A stretch of DNA of 64,000 nt from Frankiales bacterium (GCA_025980465.1 JAICXJ010000002.1:1-64000); one strand, 5' to 3'. Counted from the stretch's first letter, positions 33,352 through 42,451 are shown. Made by a program: numbers and translations. The notes: generated by a model from the letters alone, not told the origin.

Positions 33352-34553
33352 TGGCAAACCGCTGGTTCGAATCGGTGGCGGAGGCGCAGCGACGCGCGAA
33401 GAAGCGGTTGCCGAAGTCGGTGTACGGCGCGCTCGTCGCCGGGTCGGAGCGCGGCTACACGCTCTTCGACAACGAAGCCGCGTTCGGTGAGCTCGGCTTC
33501 GCACCGCACGTCGCCGACCTGGCGGCGGAGCGCGACCTCGCGACCAGCGTCATGGGGCAGCCGATCTCGCTTCCGGTAGTGATCTCCCCGACCGGCGTAC
33601 AAGCGGTCCACCCCGACGGTGAGGTCGCGGTGGCCCGGGCGGCTGCGGCGCGAGGGACCGCGGTGGGGCTGAGCTCGTTCGCCAGCAAGCCGATCGAGGA
33701 GGTCGTCGCCGCCAACCCGCAGACCTTCTTCCAGATGTACTGGACCGGAAGCAAGGAACAGATGCTGGAGCGGATCGAGCGGGCTCGCGCGGCCGGCGCG
33801 GTCGGCCTGATCGCGACGCTCGACTGGTCGTTCTCCAATGGCCGGGACTGGGGCAGTCCCAGCATCCCGGAGCGGATCTCGTTCGGTACGGCGCTGCGCT
33901 ACGCGCCGGAGGCGATCGCCCACCCGCGCTGGTTCTTCGCATTCCTGCGCCAAGGCAAGATCCCAGATCTCACCGTCCCCAACCTGGCGCGGGTCGGCGA
34001 ACCTGGACCCACCTTCTTCGGTGCGTACGGCGAATGGATGCAGACCCCGCTGCCGACCTGGAGTGACATCGCATGGCTGCGCGAGGAATGGGGTGGACCG
34101 TTCATGCTGAAAGGGGTCACCCGACCCGACGACGCGCGCCGGGCCGTGGACGCCGGGGTCACCGCGATCTCGGTGTCGAACCACGGCGGGAACAACCTTG
34201 ACTCGACCCCCGCCTCCATCCGGATGCTGCCGGGCGTGGTCGCGGCGGTCGGCGGCGACGTCGAGGTGGTGCTCGACGGCGGGATCCGGCGGGGGAGCGA
34301 CGTGGTCAAGGCCGTGGCGCTCGGCGCCCGCGCCGTCATGATCGGTCGCGCCTACTTGTGGGGGCTGGCCGCCAATGGCCAGGCCGGGGTGGAGAACGTC
34401 CTCGACGTGCTGCGCGGCGGCATCGATTCGGCGTTGTTGGGCCTGGGCAAGTCATCGATTCACGACCTGGATCCGGGGGACCTCGTGATGGCTGACGGGT
34501 TCGTGCGGACGGTCGTGACGAGGTCGCCGAAAATCAGGCGCGCGGCGCGCTGA
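33351..34553 (+). CDS. mftD: Mycofactocin FMN-dependent deaminase
   Basis: 400 residues from GTG 33351. FMN-dependent alpha-hydroxyacid dehydrogenase fold: PISLPVVISPTGVQAVHPDG, MLKGVTRPDDARRAVDAG, the catalytic-base motif VSNHGGNNLD and phosphate-binding DGGIRRGSDVVKA with GARAVMIGRAYLWG. MftD converts the released AHDP into pre-mycofactocin by oxidative deamination to the alpha-keto amide, the redox-active group. It is last in the core operon here, after mftF. The gene ends 28 bases before the GNAT gene. Confidence 0.96.
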   Translation: MANRWFESVAEAQRRAKKRLPKSVYGALVAGSERGYTLFDNEAAFGELGFAPHVADLAAERDLATSVMGQPISLPVVISPTGVQAVHPDGEVAVARAAAARGTAVGLSSFASKPIEEVVAANPQTFFQMYWTGSKEQMLERIERARAAGAVGLIATLDWSFSNGRDWGSPSIPERISFGTALRYAPEAIAHPRWFFAFLRQGKIPDLTVPNLARVGEPGPTFFGAYGEWMQTPLPTWSDIAWLREEWGGPFMLKGVTRPDDARRAVDAGVTAISVSNHGGNNLDSTPASIRMLPGVVAAVGGDVEVVLDGGIRRGSDVVKAVALGARAVMIGRAYLWGLAANGQAGVENVLDVLRGGIDSALLGLGKSSIHDLDPGDLVMADGFVRTVVTRSPKIRRAAR

Positions 34554-34581
34554 TAGCGCCGTTTCGGGGAAGAGCGTGGTC

Positions 34582-34857
34582 ATGGACTTCCGCAAGAACA
34601 CCGAGCGGTCCCGGTACGAGTTGCTCTACGGCGAGGTGGTCGTCGCCGTCGCCGACTACGTCGAGCGCCCCGACGTCGTTGTCTTCCCACATACCGAGGT
34701 CGACCCACAGCTACGGGGCCGCGGCCTCGCGGCGGAGCTGGTCCGGCAGGCGCTCGATGATGTCCGGGCTTCCGGCCGGCACGTGGTCGCGAGCTGCTGG
34801 TACGTCGCGGACTTCATCGACGCCAATCCGACGTACGCCGACCTGCTCCTCGCCTGA
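34582..34857 (+). CDS. Small GNAT-family N-acetyltransferase
   Basis: 91 residues from ATG 34582 (GTG 34576 possible; GGGGA at 34566-34570). The family COG2388/NATD1 layout is visible: short beta strands YELLYGEVVVAVADYV, FPHTEVDPQLRGRGLAAELV (the acetyl-CoA loop RGRGLA) and a helix, with SCWYVADFIDANPTYADLL at the end. These minimal GNAT proteins are of unknown substrate. It is 28 bases after mftD on the same strand, so probably read through from the mft operon. Confidence 0.85.
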   Translation: MDFRKNTERSRYELLYGEVVVAVADYVERPDVVVFPHTEVDPQLRGRGLAAELVRQALDDVRASGRHVVASCWYVADFIDANPTYADLLLA

Positions 34858-34917
34858 GCTCGGCATCCCGATTCTGCCGACCCGAAGCGATCGGCGGGGG
34901 TACCCTTATCGCGCACC

Positions 34918-35463
34918 ATGCGCAGCATTGACGTAGTCATCGGCATCGGTTGGCTGTTGTTCTGGGCCTACTGGTTAGCAGCTGCGTTCGGGATGAAGTC
35001 CGGGCGAAACCGCTGGCGTCACTTCGCCGGTGCCCGCCTGGTCACGGTCGTTGTCGTCGTGGCGCTGTTGCGCGTGAAGGCGTTCCGTGGCCATGTCGGC
35101 CACGATGCCTGGTTGGCCGGCATCGGCCTTGGACTGTTTGTTGCCGGATTGGCGCTGGCGATCTGGGCGCGCTTGCACCTTGGCCGCAACTGGGGCACGC
35201 CGATGTCCGAGAAGGACGAACCCGAGCTCGTGACCTCCGGGCCGTACCGCTGGATCCGCAACCCGATCTACTCCGGCCTGATCCTCGCGATGATCGGCAC
35301 TGCGGTCGCAGTGACACTGACCTGGCTCGTCGTCGCCGTGGTCGCCGGCGGCTTCTTCGGGTACAGCGCCGTCGTCGAGCAGCGGTACCTGGCCGCTCGG
35401 TTCCCGGACAGCTATCCGGCGTACCGCAACTCCACGAAGATGCTGGTCCCGTTCGTCTTCTGA
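34918..35463 (+). CDS. Isoprenylcysteine carboxyl methyltransferase (ICMT/PEMT) family membrane protein
   Basis: 181 residues, four to five membrane helices (about residues 5-25, 38-52, 65-85, 118-142). The SAM-binding C-terminal motif is TSGPYRWIRNPIYSGLIL followed by FGYSAVVEQRYLAARFP and YPAYRNSTKMLVPFV, the standard ICMT/NnrU-like pattern with the RHPxY-type motif read here as RNPIY. Predicted SAM-dependent methylation of a membrane lipid or small molecule. Sits between mftD and the mycofactocin-dependent alcohol dehydrogenase on the same strand. Confidence 0.87.
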   Translation: MRSIDVVIGIGWLLFWAYWLAAAFGMKSGRNRWRHFAGARLVTVVVVVALLRVKAFRGHVGHDAWLAGIGLGLFVAGLALAIWARLHLGRNWGTPMSEKDEPELVTSGPYRWIRNPIYSGLILAMIGTAVAVTLTWLVVAVVAGGFFGYSAVVEQRYLAARFPDSYPAYRNSTKMLVPFVF

Positions 35464-35599
35464 CGCGACTTGTGGGTCGGGGGTCGCCGGAGGAGTCAGC
35501 GGCGGCGATAACGGACGAAGTGCTCCCGGCTCAAGACAGCGCCTTTAGTTGTGACTACTGTTCGTAAAGCAGCACATCGAGCCACCGAAGGGACCGCCC

Positions 35600-36748
35600 G
35601 TGGACACCAGAGCCGCCGTCTTGTGGAAGACCCATTCCCCCTGGGAGATCGAGGAGATCACCCTGGACCCGCCCAAGCAGGGCGAGGTCACTGTTGCGCT
35701 TGCCGCATCAGGTCTCTGCCATTCCGACGAGCACCTGGTGACCGGCGACATGCAGATGCCCGCCGACATGCAGGAGCTGCTGGGGTTCCCCCAGTACCCG
35801 ATCATCGGTGGCCACGAGGGCGCCGGCACGGTCGTCGAGGTCGGCCCGGGTGTGACCTCGGTCAAGGAGGGTGACCCGGTCTCGCTCGGTTTCATCCCGT
35901 CGTGCGGTCGCTGCCCGTCGTGCTCCTCCGGCCGGCAGAACCTCTGCGACCTCGGCCAGTACCTGATCGTCGGCAAGCAGGTCGCCGACCTGACCTCGCG
36001 CCACCACCTGGCGAAGGACGGCACGGACATCGGCATCATGTGCTGCCTCGGCACCTTCGCGCCGTACAGCGTGGTCAATGAGGCGTCGGTCATCAAGCTC
36101 GAGGACGACATTCCGCTGGACAAGGCGGCGCTCGTGGGCTGCGGTGTGACGACCGGCTGGGGCTCGGCGGTTTATCGCGCAGACGTACAGCCGGGCGAGA
36201 CCGTTGTGGTCGTGGGTGTCGGCGGCATCGGCATCAATGCCATCCAGGGTGCCGCAGCTGCCGGGGCGCGACACATCGTCGCGGTCGACCCGGTCGCGTT
36301 CAAGCGCGAGCAGGCACCGTTGTTCGGTGCGACCCACGCTTGCGAGACGGTGGAAGAGGCATTCGCGCTCGTCGGCGAGATCACCTGGGGGGCGATGGCC
36401 GAGAAGGCGATCATCTGCACCGGCGTCGCCGAGGGTTCGATGATCGCGTCGGTCTTGGCGCTGGTGTCCAAGGGCGGCCGTTGTGTCGTCACGTCAGTCG
36501 CCGACATCAAGGCGACCGACGTGACACTGAGCCTGTTCGAGCTGACGCTCATGCAGAAGGAGCTGGTGGGTGGCATCTTCGGTGGTGCCAACCCGCGCAA
36601 GGACATTCCGCGGCTGCTCCGGCTGTACAAGGAGGGCAAGCTCAAGCTCGACGAGCTGATCACCAGCGAGTACAAGCTCGAGGACGTCAACCAGGGCTAT
36701 CAGGACATGCGCGACGGCAAGAACCTGCGGGGACTGATCCGCTACTAG
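35600..36748 (+). CDS. NDMA-dependent (mycofactocin-dependent) zinc alcohol dehydrogenase
   Basis: 382 residues from GTG 35600, GAAGGGA at 35587-35593. Zinc-binding medium-chain dehydrogenase: catalytic Cys40 in SGLCHSDEHLV, GGHEGAG (His-Glu), structural cysteines in SCGRCPSCSSGRQNLCD, catalytic-site Cys in ALVGCGVTTGWG, and the nucleotide motif VVGVGGIGINAI. The long insertion CDLGQYLIVGKQVADLT with HHLAKDGTDIGIM is typical of the NDMA-dependent methanol/alcohol dehydrogenase family, whose tightly bound NAD is recycled by mycofactocin. A 136-base gap before it contains its probable promoter. Substrate could be methanol, ethanol or longer alcohols. Confidence 0.92.
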   Translation: MDTRAAVLWKTHSPWEIEEITLDPPKQGEVTVALAASGLCHSDEHLVTGDMQMPADMQELLGFPQYPIIGGHEGAGTVVEVGPGVTSVKEGDPVSLGFIPSCGRCPSCSSGRQNLCDLGQYLIVGKQVADLTSRHHLAKDGTDIGIMCCLGTFAPYSVVNEASVIKLEDDIPLDKAALVGCGVTTGWGSAVYRADVQPGETVVVVGVGGIGINAIQGAAAAGARHIVAVDPVAFKREQAPLFGATHACETVEEAFALVGEITWGAMAEKAIICTGVAEGSMIASVLALVSKGGRCVVTSVADIKATDVTLSLFELTLMQKELVGGIFGGANPRKDIPRLLRLYKEGKLKLDELITSEYKLEDVNQGYQDMRDGKNLRGLIRY

Positions 36749-36752
36749 ATCG

Positions 36753-37217
36753 TTGGACAGTTGGGAGGTCGTCGCCCGGGAATCGATCCGGGCGACGCTC
36801 GCCCGCTACAACGCCGCCGGCGATCGCGGTCAGCTCGCCCGGTTGGCCGCCTGCTTCACTCCCGACGGCGTACTGCACTACACCGGCACCGATCACGCGG
36901 TGGGTCGCGAGCAGATCGAGGCTCAGTTGGCCGAGCTGTCAGCGAGGGCGCGCGACAGCGGGCGGAGCAAATATGTCCACCACCACGTCGCGGCACTCGA
37001 CATCGAGTTGACCAGCCGCACCGAGGCGACCGTCCGGTCGTACTTCCAGGTCCTGACCGAACGCGGCCTTGACCACTGGGGTCGCTACGACGACATCGTC
37101 GTCGAGTACGACGGGCGCTGGCTGCTCAAGGACCGCAAGGTGAGCACCGACGGCCGGGTCGAGGGCAGCTGGGCGGACTCGGCCGAAGGCCGGACGCTGG
37201 GCGCCACTGGGGGCTGA
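36753..37217 (+). CDS. SnoaL-like (NTF2-fold) protein
   Basis: 154 residues, start TTG 36753, 4 bases after the alcohol dehydrogenase stop. ESIRATLARYNAAGDRGQLA with ACFTPDGVLHYTG, then VHHHVAALDIELTSRTEATV and GRYDDIVVEYDGRWLLKDRK match the SnoaL_4 family. These cone-shaped proteins are small isomerases/hydrolases or binding proteins. Its stop overlaps the start of the cyclase (TGATG), so both are translationally coupled. Confidence 0.8.
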   Translation: MDSWEVVARESIRATLARYNAAGDRGQLARLAACFTPDGVLHYTGTDHAVGREQIEAQLAELSARARDSGRSKYVHHHVAALDIELTSRTEATVRSYFQVLTERGLDHWGRYDDIVVEYDGRWLLKDRKVSTDGRVEGSWADSAEGRTLGATGG

Positions 37218-40200
37218 TGCTGTGTGAGTGGTGGGCAAACGTCTTGACCGAATGCGTCAACTGTTCCGCGCAGCTGCCAGATGGCGCGCGCTTCTGTCCG
37301 AACTGCGCGACCCCGGTCGCGGCTGCGCCCGCGGCAGAGGAGCGCAAGCTCGCCACCGTGCTGTTCGCCGATCTTGTCGGTTCCACGGCGTTCGCGTCGG
37401 CCCGCGATCCGGAGTATGTCCGCGACATTCTTGACCGCTACTACGACGCGATGAGCGCGGAGATCCTCGACCGCGGCGGGACGCTCGAGAAGTTCATCGG
37501 TGACGCGGTCGTGGCGGTTTTCGGCGCGCCGGCGGCCCGTGAGGATCATGCCGAGCGCGCTCTCGACGCGGCGCTGGCGATGCAGGTGCGGTTCGAGGAG
37601 CTCTTCGGCGCCGACGAGCTGGGGCTGCGGATCGGGGTGAATACCGGCGAGGTCGTACTTGGTCGCGCCCGCCAGAGCAGCTCGTTCGTCAGCGGCGACA
37701 CCGTCAACACCGCCGCGCGGCTCGAGGCCGCAGCACCGTCAGGACACGTGCTGGCCGGCGAGCGGACGGTAGCTGCCGTCGGCGCTGCGTTCGAGTTCGA
37801 CGTGCCGATCACGGTCACGGCCAAGGGAAAGCCGGCCGGCATACCGGCGCGGGTCCTGCTCCGGATGGTCTCGCCCACGCGACCGCGTGGCCGGCTGACA
37901 CAGATGTTCGTGGGCCGCGAGGACGAGCTCAGCGAGCTGGCCCGCGACCTGGCGGCCTGCATCGAGCAGCAACTCCCGCGGTTCGTGGTTATTGTCGGCG
38001 ACCCGGGGCTTGGCAAGAGCAGCCTCGTGGCGCAGTTCCGGGCCCGAATCTCCGCTGGCGTCATGGTGCGGATCGGTCGATGTGTCTCGTTCGGCCGGGG
38101 TGCGACCTACAGCCCGCTCGCCGATGTACTCCGCGAAGATCCCGATCTGCCGGCCGTGCTGGAACGGCGAACGATCCTCGGCGTTACTCTCGGCGACCCC
38201 GCGCCCGCTGACCTCGACCCGCGGGTCGTCGCTGAGCAGCTTCGCGCGGCGTGGGTCGAGCTGCTGTCGGAGCTCGCCACCGAGCAACCGGTCGTCCTCG
38301 TCGTCGAGGATCTGCACGGGGCGAGTCAGCCGCTCCTCGCCCTGCTCGCGCGAATGGCTACCGACGTGCGCGGCCCGGTGTTCCTGCTCGCCACGGTGAG
38401 GCCGGACGCGATGGTGCCCGAGGGCCTGCGGCGGCTGAGCCTGGATCCGCTGTCGCCATCCGAGGTCGATACCTTGCTGACCGAACTCCTGGGCGAGGGG
38501 CTGCCGGCCGACGCGCGAGAACTGATCGTGCGCCGCGCCGAAGGCAACCCCTTCTTCCTCGAAGAGATCACCGCGTCGTTCATCGACCGGGGGCTGCTCA
38601 AGCGGGACGACGACGCCTGGTCGTGGCACGGGTCGGTCGATGCTGTCGACGTACCGGACTCGGTGCAGGCCGTCCTCGCCGCGCGCATCGACCTGCTCAG
38701 CGCCCCGGCGAAGTCCGCGCTGCAAGCGGCGTCGGTAATCGGCCGTGTCCTTGACGAGGCCGCGCTCGCGGAACTCGGGGCGACCGACCAGATCGACGTG
38801 CTAGTGCGCCGAGGATTCCTTCAGGTGCTCGGCGACGATCTCGTGTTCAAGCACGCGTTGACCCGGGAGGTCGCCTATGGCACGTTGCCCAAGGCGAAGC
38901 GCGCAGCGCTGCACGCAACGTATGCGTTGTGGCTGGAGCAAACGACAGGCAGTATCGATGCGCAAGCGGCGGCGCTGGCGAGTCACTATGCGCAGGCGGT
39001 CGAACCGGACATCGCGCCGCTTGCGTGGCGTGGGCGTGAGGCCGAGCTCGAGCGACTGACTTTGACTGCCATCGACTGGTCGCGGCGCGCGGCTGACGTT
39101 GCAATCCGCGGGTACGACATCGAGTCCGCGCTGGGGCATCTGCACCAGGCCGCGAAGCTCGCACCGGGCGACGCGCAACTCTGGCGTGCAATCGGTCGCG
39201 CTAACGCGCTCATATACGCGGGACAGGCGTACTGGGACGCAATGCTGCACGCGATCGAACTGGCAAGTGATCCCGTGCAGCTCGGCGAGATCTATGCCGA
39301 GCTTGCCCTCGAGTCGTTGCTGCGCGCGGCGATGTGGCAGACGGCACCTGATCCACAGGTCGTTGACGGCTGGGCCGAGAAGGCTGTGGAGCTGACGCTC
39401 CCCGACTCGCTCGGACGCGCCCGCGCCCTGACCGCGCACTCGTTGGCACACGACGACGACGCGACAGCCGACGCGGCAATCGCGATTGCACAACGGCACG
39501 GCGACCACGCGCTGGTCAGCAACGGGTACCTGACCCATTGGGCGACGGCGACAATGGTGCGAATCGATTACCACGAGGCGTACGACTGGGCGATGCGCGG
39601 ATCTGCGCTGGCGGAATCGGTCACCGACCCCGACCGGATCGCCACGATCCACCAGGCGTCGGTGGCAGCGGCGCTCGCCCTGGCCCGCTTCGACGAGGCA
39701 GATGAGCATGTCCACCGCATGGCCGCGGTCGCCGAGCGGCTGTCCCCGCACCACGCCGTACATGTGATGGGCGCGCGCACGAGCCGATACGAAGCCATGG
39801 ATGACTGGGCTGCGATTCGAGAACTACAGCCTGAGATCGAGCGGATGGTCGCGAGCGCCACGTCGCCGTGCTCGTTCAACGCGCGGCTGCTGATGTCCTG
39901 CGCGGTTGCGGCCGCCGATGCCGGGTTGGATGGCGAGGCGTCGCGGCTCGAGGCCGCAACGGATTCGCTCGGACTCGACAGCTACCGGCTCTGGTTCGAT
40001 CCGCTGCGGGCTCGGCTTGCTGTCGGCCGTGATGATCTCGAGCGGCTTGCAGTGCTGGTCGAAGACGCTGACAGGTGGGGGTGGGCTCTCTACGTGCACT
40101 GTTTCGCCATCAGAGCACACCTCGACGCGCTCCTTGCGCTCGGTCGTTACGGCGATGCCGCCCGCCAGGCTGACCGGTACAACCAGCCGGGTAGCTACCT

Positions 40201-40339
40201 GGAGCCGTTCGCGCTGTGGACCCTCGCGGTCGTGCACGACGACCCTGACCGGGCCACGCACGCAGCCCAACTCTTTCAAGCGATGGGGCTCTCGCGAGCA
40301 GTCACCCGCGCCGCGCACCGCCCACACGGATGGCGCTAG
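37217..40339 (+). CDS. Class III adenylate/guanylate cyclase with zinc ribbon, AAA/NTPase and TPR domains
   Basis: 1040 residues. Domains in order: zinc ribbon (CVNCSAQLPDGARFCPNC, residues 13-30); class III cyclase catalytic domain (residues about 44-205) with metal Asp in LFADLVGSTAF, second Asp in FIGDAVVAVFG, and transition-state Asn/Arg in DTVNTAARLEAA; NTPase domain with Walker A IVGDPGLGKSSLV (about 257) and Walker B VLVVEDLHG; then a long helical TPR/MalT-like region to the end. No LuxR HTH follows. All catalytic metal residues are kept, so active cNMP synthesis is likely, controlled by the NTPase/TPR sensor. Ends by sharing CTAG with the convergent small gene. Confidence 0.92.
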   Translation: MLCEWWANVLTECVNCSAQLPDGARFCPNCATPVAAAPAAEERKLATVLFADLVGSTAFASARDPEYVRDILDRYYDAMSAEILDRGGTLEKFIGDAVVAVFGAPAAREDHAERALDAALAMQVRFEELFGADELGLRIGVNTGEVVLGRARQSSSFVSGDTVNTAARLEAAAPSGHVLAGERTVAAVGAAFEFDVPITVTAKGKPAGIPARVLLRMVSPTRPRGRLTQMFVGREDELSELARDLAACIEQQLPRFVVIVGDPGLGKSSLVAQFRARISAGVMVRIGRCVSFGRGATYSPLADVLREDPDLPAVLERRTILGVTLGDPAPADLDPRVVAEQLRAAWVELLSELATEQPVVLVVEDLHGASQPLLALLARMATDVRGPVFLLATVRPDAMVPEGLRRLSLDPLSPSEVDTLLTELLGEGLPADARELIVRRAEGNPFFLEEITASFIDRGLLKRDDDAWSWHGSVDAVDVPDSVQAVLAARIDLLSAPAKSALQAASVIGRVLDEAALAELGATDQIDVLVRRGFLQVLGDDLVFKHALTREVAYGTLPKAKRAALHATYALWLEQTTGSIDAQAAALASHYAQAVEPDIAPLAWRGREAELERLTLTAIDWSRRAADVAIRGYDIESALGHLHQAAKLAPGDAQLWRAIGRANALIYAGQAYWDAMLHAIELASDPVQLGEIYAELALESLLRAAMWQTAPDPQVVDGWAEKAVELTLPDSLGRARALTAHSLAHDDDATADAAIAIAQRHGDHALVSNGYLTHWATATMVRIDYHEAYDWAMRGSALAESVTDPDRIATIHQASVAAALALARFDEADEHVHRMAAVAERLSPHHAVHVMGARTSRYEAMDDWAAIRELQPEIERMVASATSPCSFNARLLMSCAVAAADAGLDGEASRLEAATDSLGLDSYRLWFDPLRARLAVGRDDLERLAVLVEDADRWGWALYVHCFAIRAHLDALLALGRYGDAARQADRYNQPGSYLEPFALWTLAVVHDDPDRATHAAQLFQAMGLSRAVTRAAHRPHGWR

Positions 40340-40572
40340 TCCTCAGCTAGCTCCGCGAACGCCTTCTTGGTGTCGCGGTACCACCCCATTCCTTTCATCG
40401 GGTGCTTCCAGCGGCCCTTCATGGCCTTCAACGCGTCCTGGTGGCTGTTGTCGCCCCCGGCGACCGCCTCGCGAAGGTGCTTGTCCTGCAACTTGATCAC
40501 TTCGTCCGCGGTGTTGCCGCTGAGTGCAAGATCGCAGGGGCCGCCAAGTTGCTGACACGTCATCGTCTTCAT
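40336..40572 (-). CDS. DUF1059-like small protein
   Basis: 78 residues from ATG 40572. TCQQLGGPCDLALSGNTADE with EVIKLQDKHLREA resembles the DUF1059 pattern (Cys, LGG-C, then a helix with H). The family function is unknown. The frame extends to 40782 but that would run into the SDR gene. Its stop and the cyclase stop overlap on opposite strands at CTAG (40336-40339). Confidence 0.72.
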   Translation of the reverse strand: MKTMTCQQLGGPCDLALSGNTADEVIKLQDKHLREAVAGGDNSHQDALKAMKGRWKHPMKGMGWYRDTKKAFAELAED

Positions 40573-40625
40573 GCGACGACGATAAGAGCCATCTCCTGCA
40601 TCGTGCTTATCCGATCCTGCTCGTC

Positions 40626-41393
40626 TTACGGGATGCCGCCGTCTACTCGGAGGGTGGCGCCGGTGGTGAAGCTGGCGGCGTCGCTCGCGAGATAGAGCGC
40701 AGCGCCGACGATCTCGGCCGGGTCGGCCACCCGTGGGATCGCGTGGGTTGCCATTCCCTTGGCCATCGCGGCCATGTCCCACGACGCGCTGACGTCGGTG
40801 GCAAACGGCCCCGGCATCAACGTGTTGACCCGCACCGTCGGCCCGTACGCCGTTGCGAGCGCGGTAGTGATCGCGTTCAGCCCGGCTTTAGCGCTGGCGT
40901 ACGGCACGATGTGCGGCAGCGGCCGGATCGATCCCGTCGTACTCACGTTGATGATCGCCCCGCCGCCGTCGGCGATCATCCGTGGCGCGGTCAGGCTGGC
41001 GAGCCGGAACGGGCCCTTCATGTTGAGGTTGATGACGCTGTCGAACAACTGCTCGGAGAGCTCGGACAGGTCGCCGTAGAGCGGCGACATGCCGGCGTTG
41101 TTCACCAGGATGTCGAGCCTGCCGAAGTGCTGGTACGTCGCATCGACGAGACCGGGCACTTGGTCCCATCGACCCACATGGCAGGAGTAGGCCAGGGCGC
41201 GGCGACCGAGCGCCTCCACCTCTGCGGCGACCCGCTGACAGTTGTCGAGCTTGCGGCTGGCGATGACGATGTCGGCACCGGCGGCCGCGAACCCGAGGGC
41301 CATCTCGCGGCCGAGCCCGCGGCTGCCGCCGGTGATGAGGGCGACCTTCCCGGAGAGGTCGAAAAGCTCGGCCGGGGTTCTGACAGCTGTCAC
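40626..41393 (-). CDS. SDR family oxidoreductase
   Basis: 255 residues. Classical SDR: cofactor motif LITGGSRGLGREMAL, ILVNNAGMSPLY, catalytic Ser in NVSTTGSIRPLP and YASAKAG (YxxxK), then LMPGPFATDV and the C-terminal GATLRVDGGIP. Arg in ASRKLDNCQ suggests NADP preference. Substrate unknown; 3-hydroxyacyl or steroid alcohol oxidoreduction is a common role. It is divergent from the DUF2889 gene with about 30 bases between starts. Confidence 0.92.
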   Translation of the reverse strand: MTAVRTPAELFDLSGKVALITGGSRGLGREMALGFAAAGADIVIASRKLDNCQRVAAEVEALGRRALAYSCHVGRWDQVPGLVDATYQHFGRLDILVNNAGMSPLYGDLSELSEQLFDSVINLNMKGPFRLASLTAPRMIADGGGAIINVSTTGSIRPLPHIVPYASAKAGLNAITTALATAYGPTVRVNTLMPGPFATDVSASWDMAAMAKGMATHAIPRVADPAEIVGAALYLASDAASFTTGATLRVDGGIP

Positions 41394-41422
41394 CGTCAGA
41401 ACATAAGGCAGACTGCGAATTG

Positions 41423-42451
41423 ATGGAGACGGCGCACGCCGTCGGTCGTAAGGCGGCGGGTCGGGAGGTGGACGTGCCTATCCTCGCCGCGCCGCCTCGT
41501 CCCACTGGCTCGGTACGGCGGACGAGCTCGCTCGATGTGGTCCGGCCCGAAGGCTTGATGGGAGCCACGGTCGCGATGGCCGGCCGTTGTCGCGACGTCG
41601 TGACGGGTGACCAGACCGCGGTCGCGGACGACGTCACCCTCGACCTGACGATCGCTGTGATGGGCGGCCGGGTCGAGGCGGTCGAATCCTCGAGGAGCCT
41701 TGATCTGTCCGGCCTGGTCGGTTGTTCGGCGGCAAGCAAGTTCCGCGCCGCGGTCAGCGAGCTGCTGCCCGAGGAGGTCGCCGACCGTACGACGCTGCAC
41801 CGGCTGCTTGACGACGTCCCGGGCGCGAACCTGGTCTCGGGCTACGCCTACGCGATTGCCGGGCTCGACACCCGCCGTAGCGCCGCAACGATCGAAGGTC
41901 GGGCCGACCTGTGCGCAGGTTGGGTCAGCGACGGTCAGATGATGCAGAACGCGCGCGCGGGCGAGCTCGGCCTTCGGCTCGGGCCGCCAGCCCCTGTCGT
42001 CGGCCTTGACGGTGATCCGCTCGCCTTCCACGAGCTGTCACCACTGCCTCCGATGTCCTTTCGCCGTCACCGCCGGATGGACGTCCGCCCGATCGACGGC
42101 CACGTCGCGGTCGACGGGTTCTTCCGCGACGTCTATTTCGGCGATGACGCGCCGACGTCGATTCACGAGTACGGGTTTGCCGCCGAGCTGGACGAGGGCC
42201 TCGTCGTGCGGTCCATCGACGTCACGCCCGGCACGTTGCCGTGGGACGAATGCCCCGGCGCGGTGGTCAGCGCGGCCTGGCTGATCGGCGAGCCGGTCGG
42301 TGCCATCGACGAGCTGGTCCGCGCCCGGTTCAAGGGCGCACACACCTGCACTCATCTCAACGACGCGCTTCGCACCCTCGACGACGTCGCCGCGCTGCTC
42401 GCCCGCACCCGCGACCTCGGCGCCCTGAAAGACTCGGGTGTCATCACCTAG
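41423..42451 (+). CDS. DUF2889 domain protein
   Basis: 342 residues from ATG 41423. DUF2889 features: RRTSSLDVVRPEG near the start, a middle CAGWVSDGQMMQNARAGEL, and the C-terminal FKGAHTCTHLNDALRTLDDV with the Cys-Thr-His-Leu-Asn-Asp signature. No transmembrane segment. Function not established; such genes recur in actinobacterial acyl-CoA/steroid catabolic regions. Followed 16 bases later by an LLM oxidoreductase, probably an operon. Confidence 0.8.
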   Translation: METAHAVGRKAAGREVDVPILAAPPRPTGSVRRTSSLDVVRPEGLMGATVAMAGRCRDVVTGDQTAVADDVTLDLTIAVMGGRVEAVESSRSLDLSGLVGCSAASKFRAAVSELLPEEVADRTTLHRLLDDVPGANLVSGYAYAIAGLDTRRSAATIEGRADLCAGWVSDGQMMQNARAGELGLRLGPPAPVVGLDGDPLAFHELSPLPPMSFRRHRRMDVRPIDGHVAVDGFFRDVYFGDDAPTSIHEYGFAAELDEGLVVRSIDVTPGTLPWDECPGAVVSAAWLIGEPVGAIDELVRARFKGAHTCTHLNDALRTLDDVAALLARTRDLGALKDSGVIT

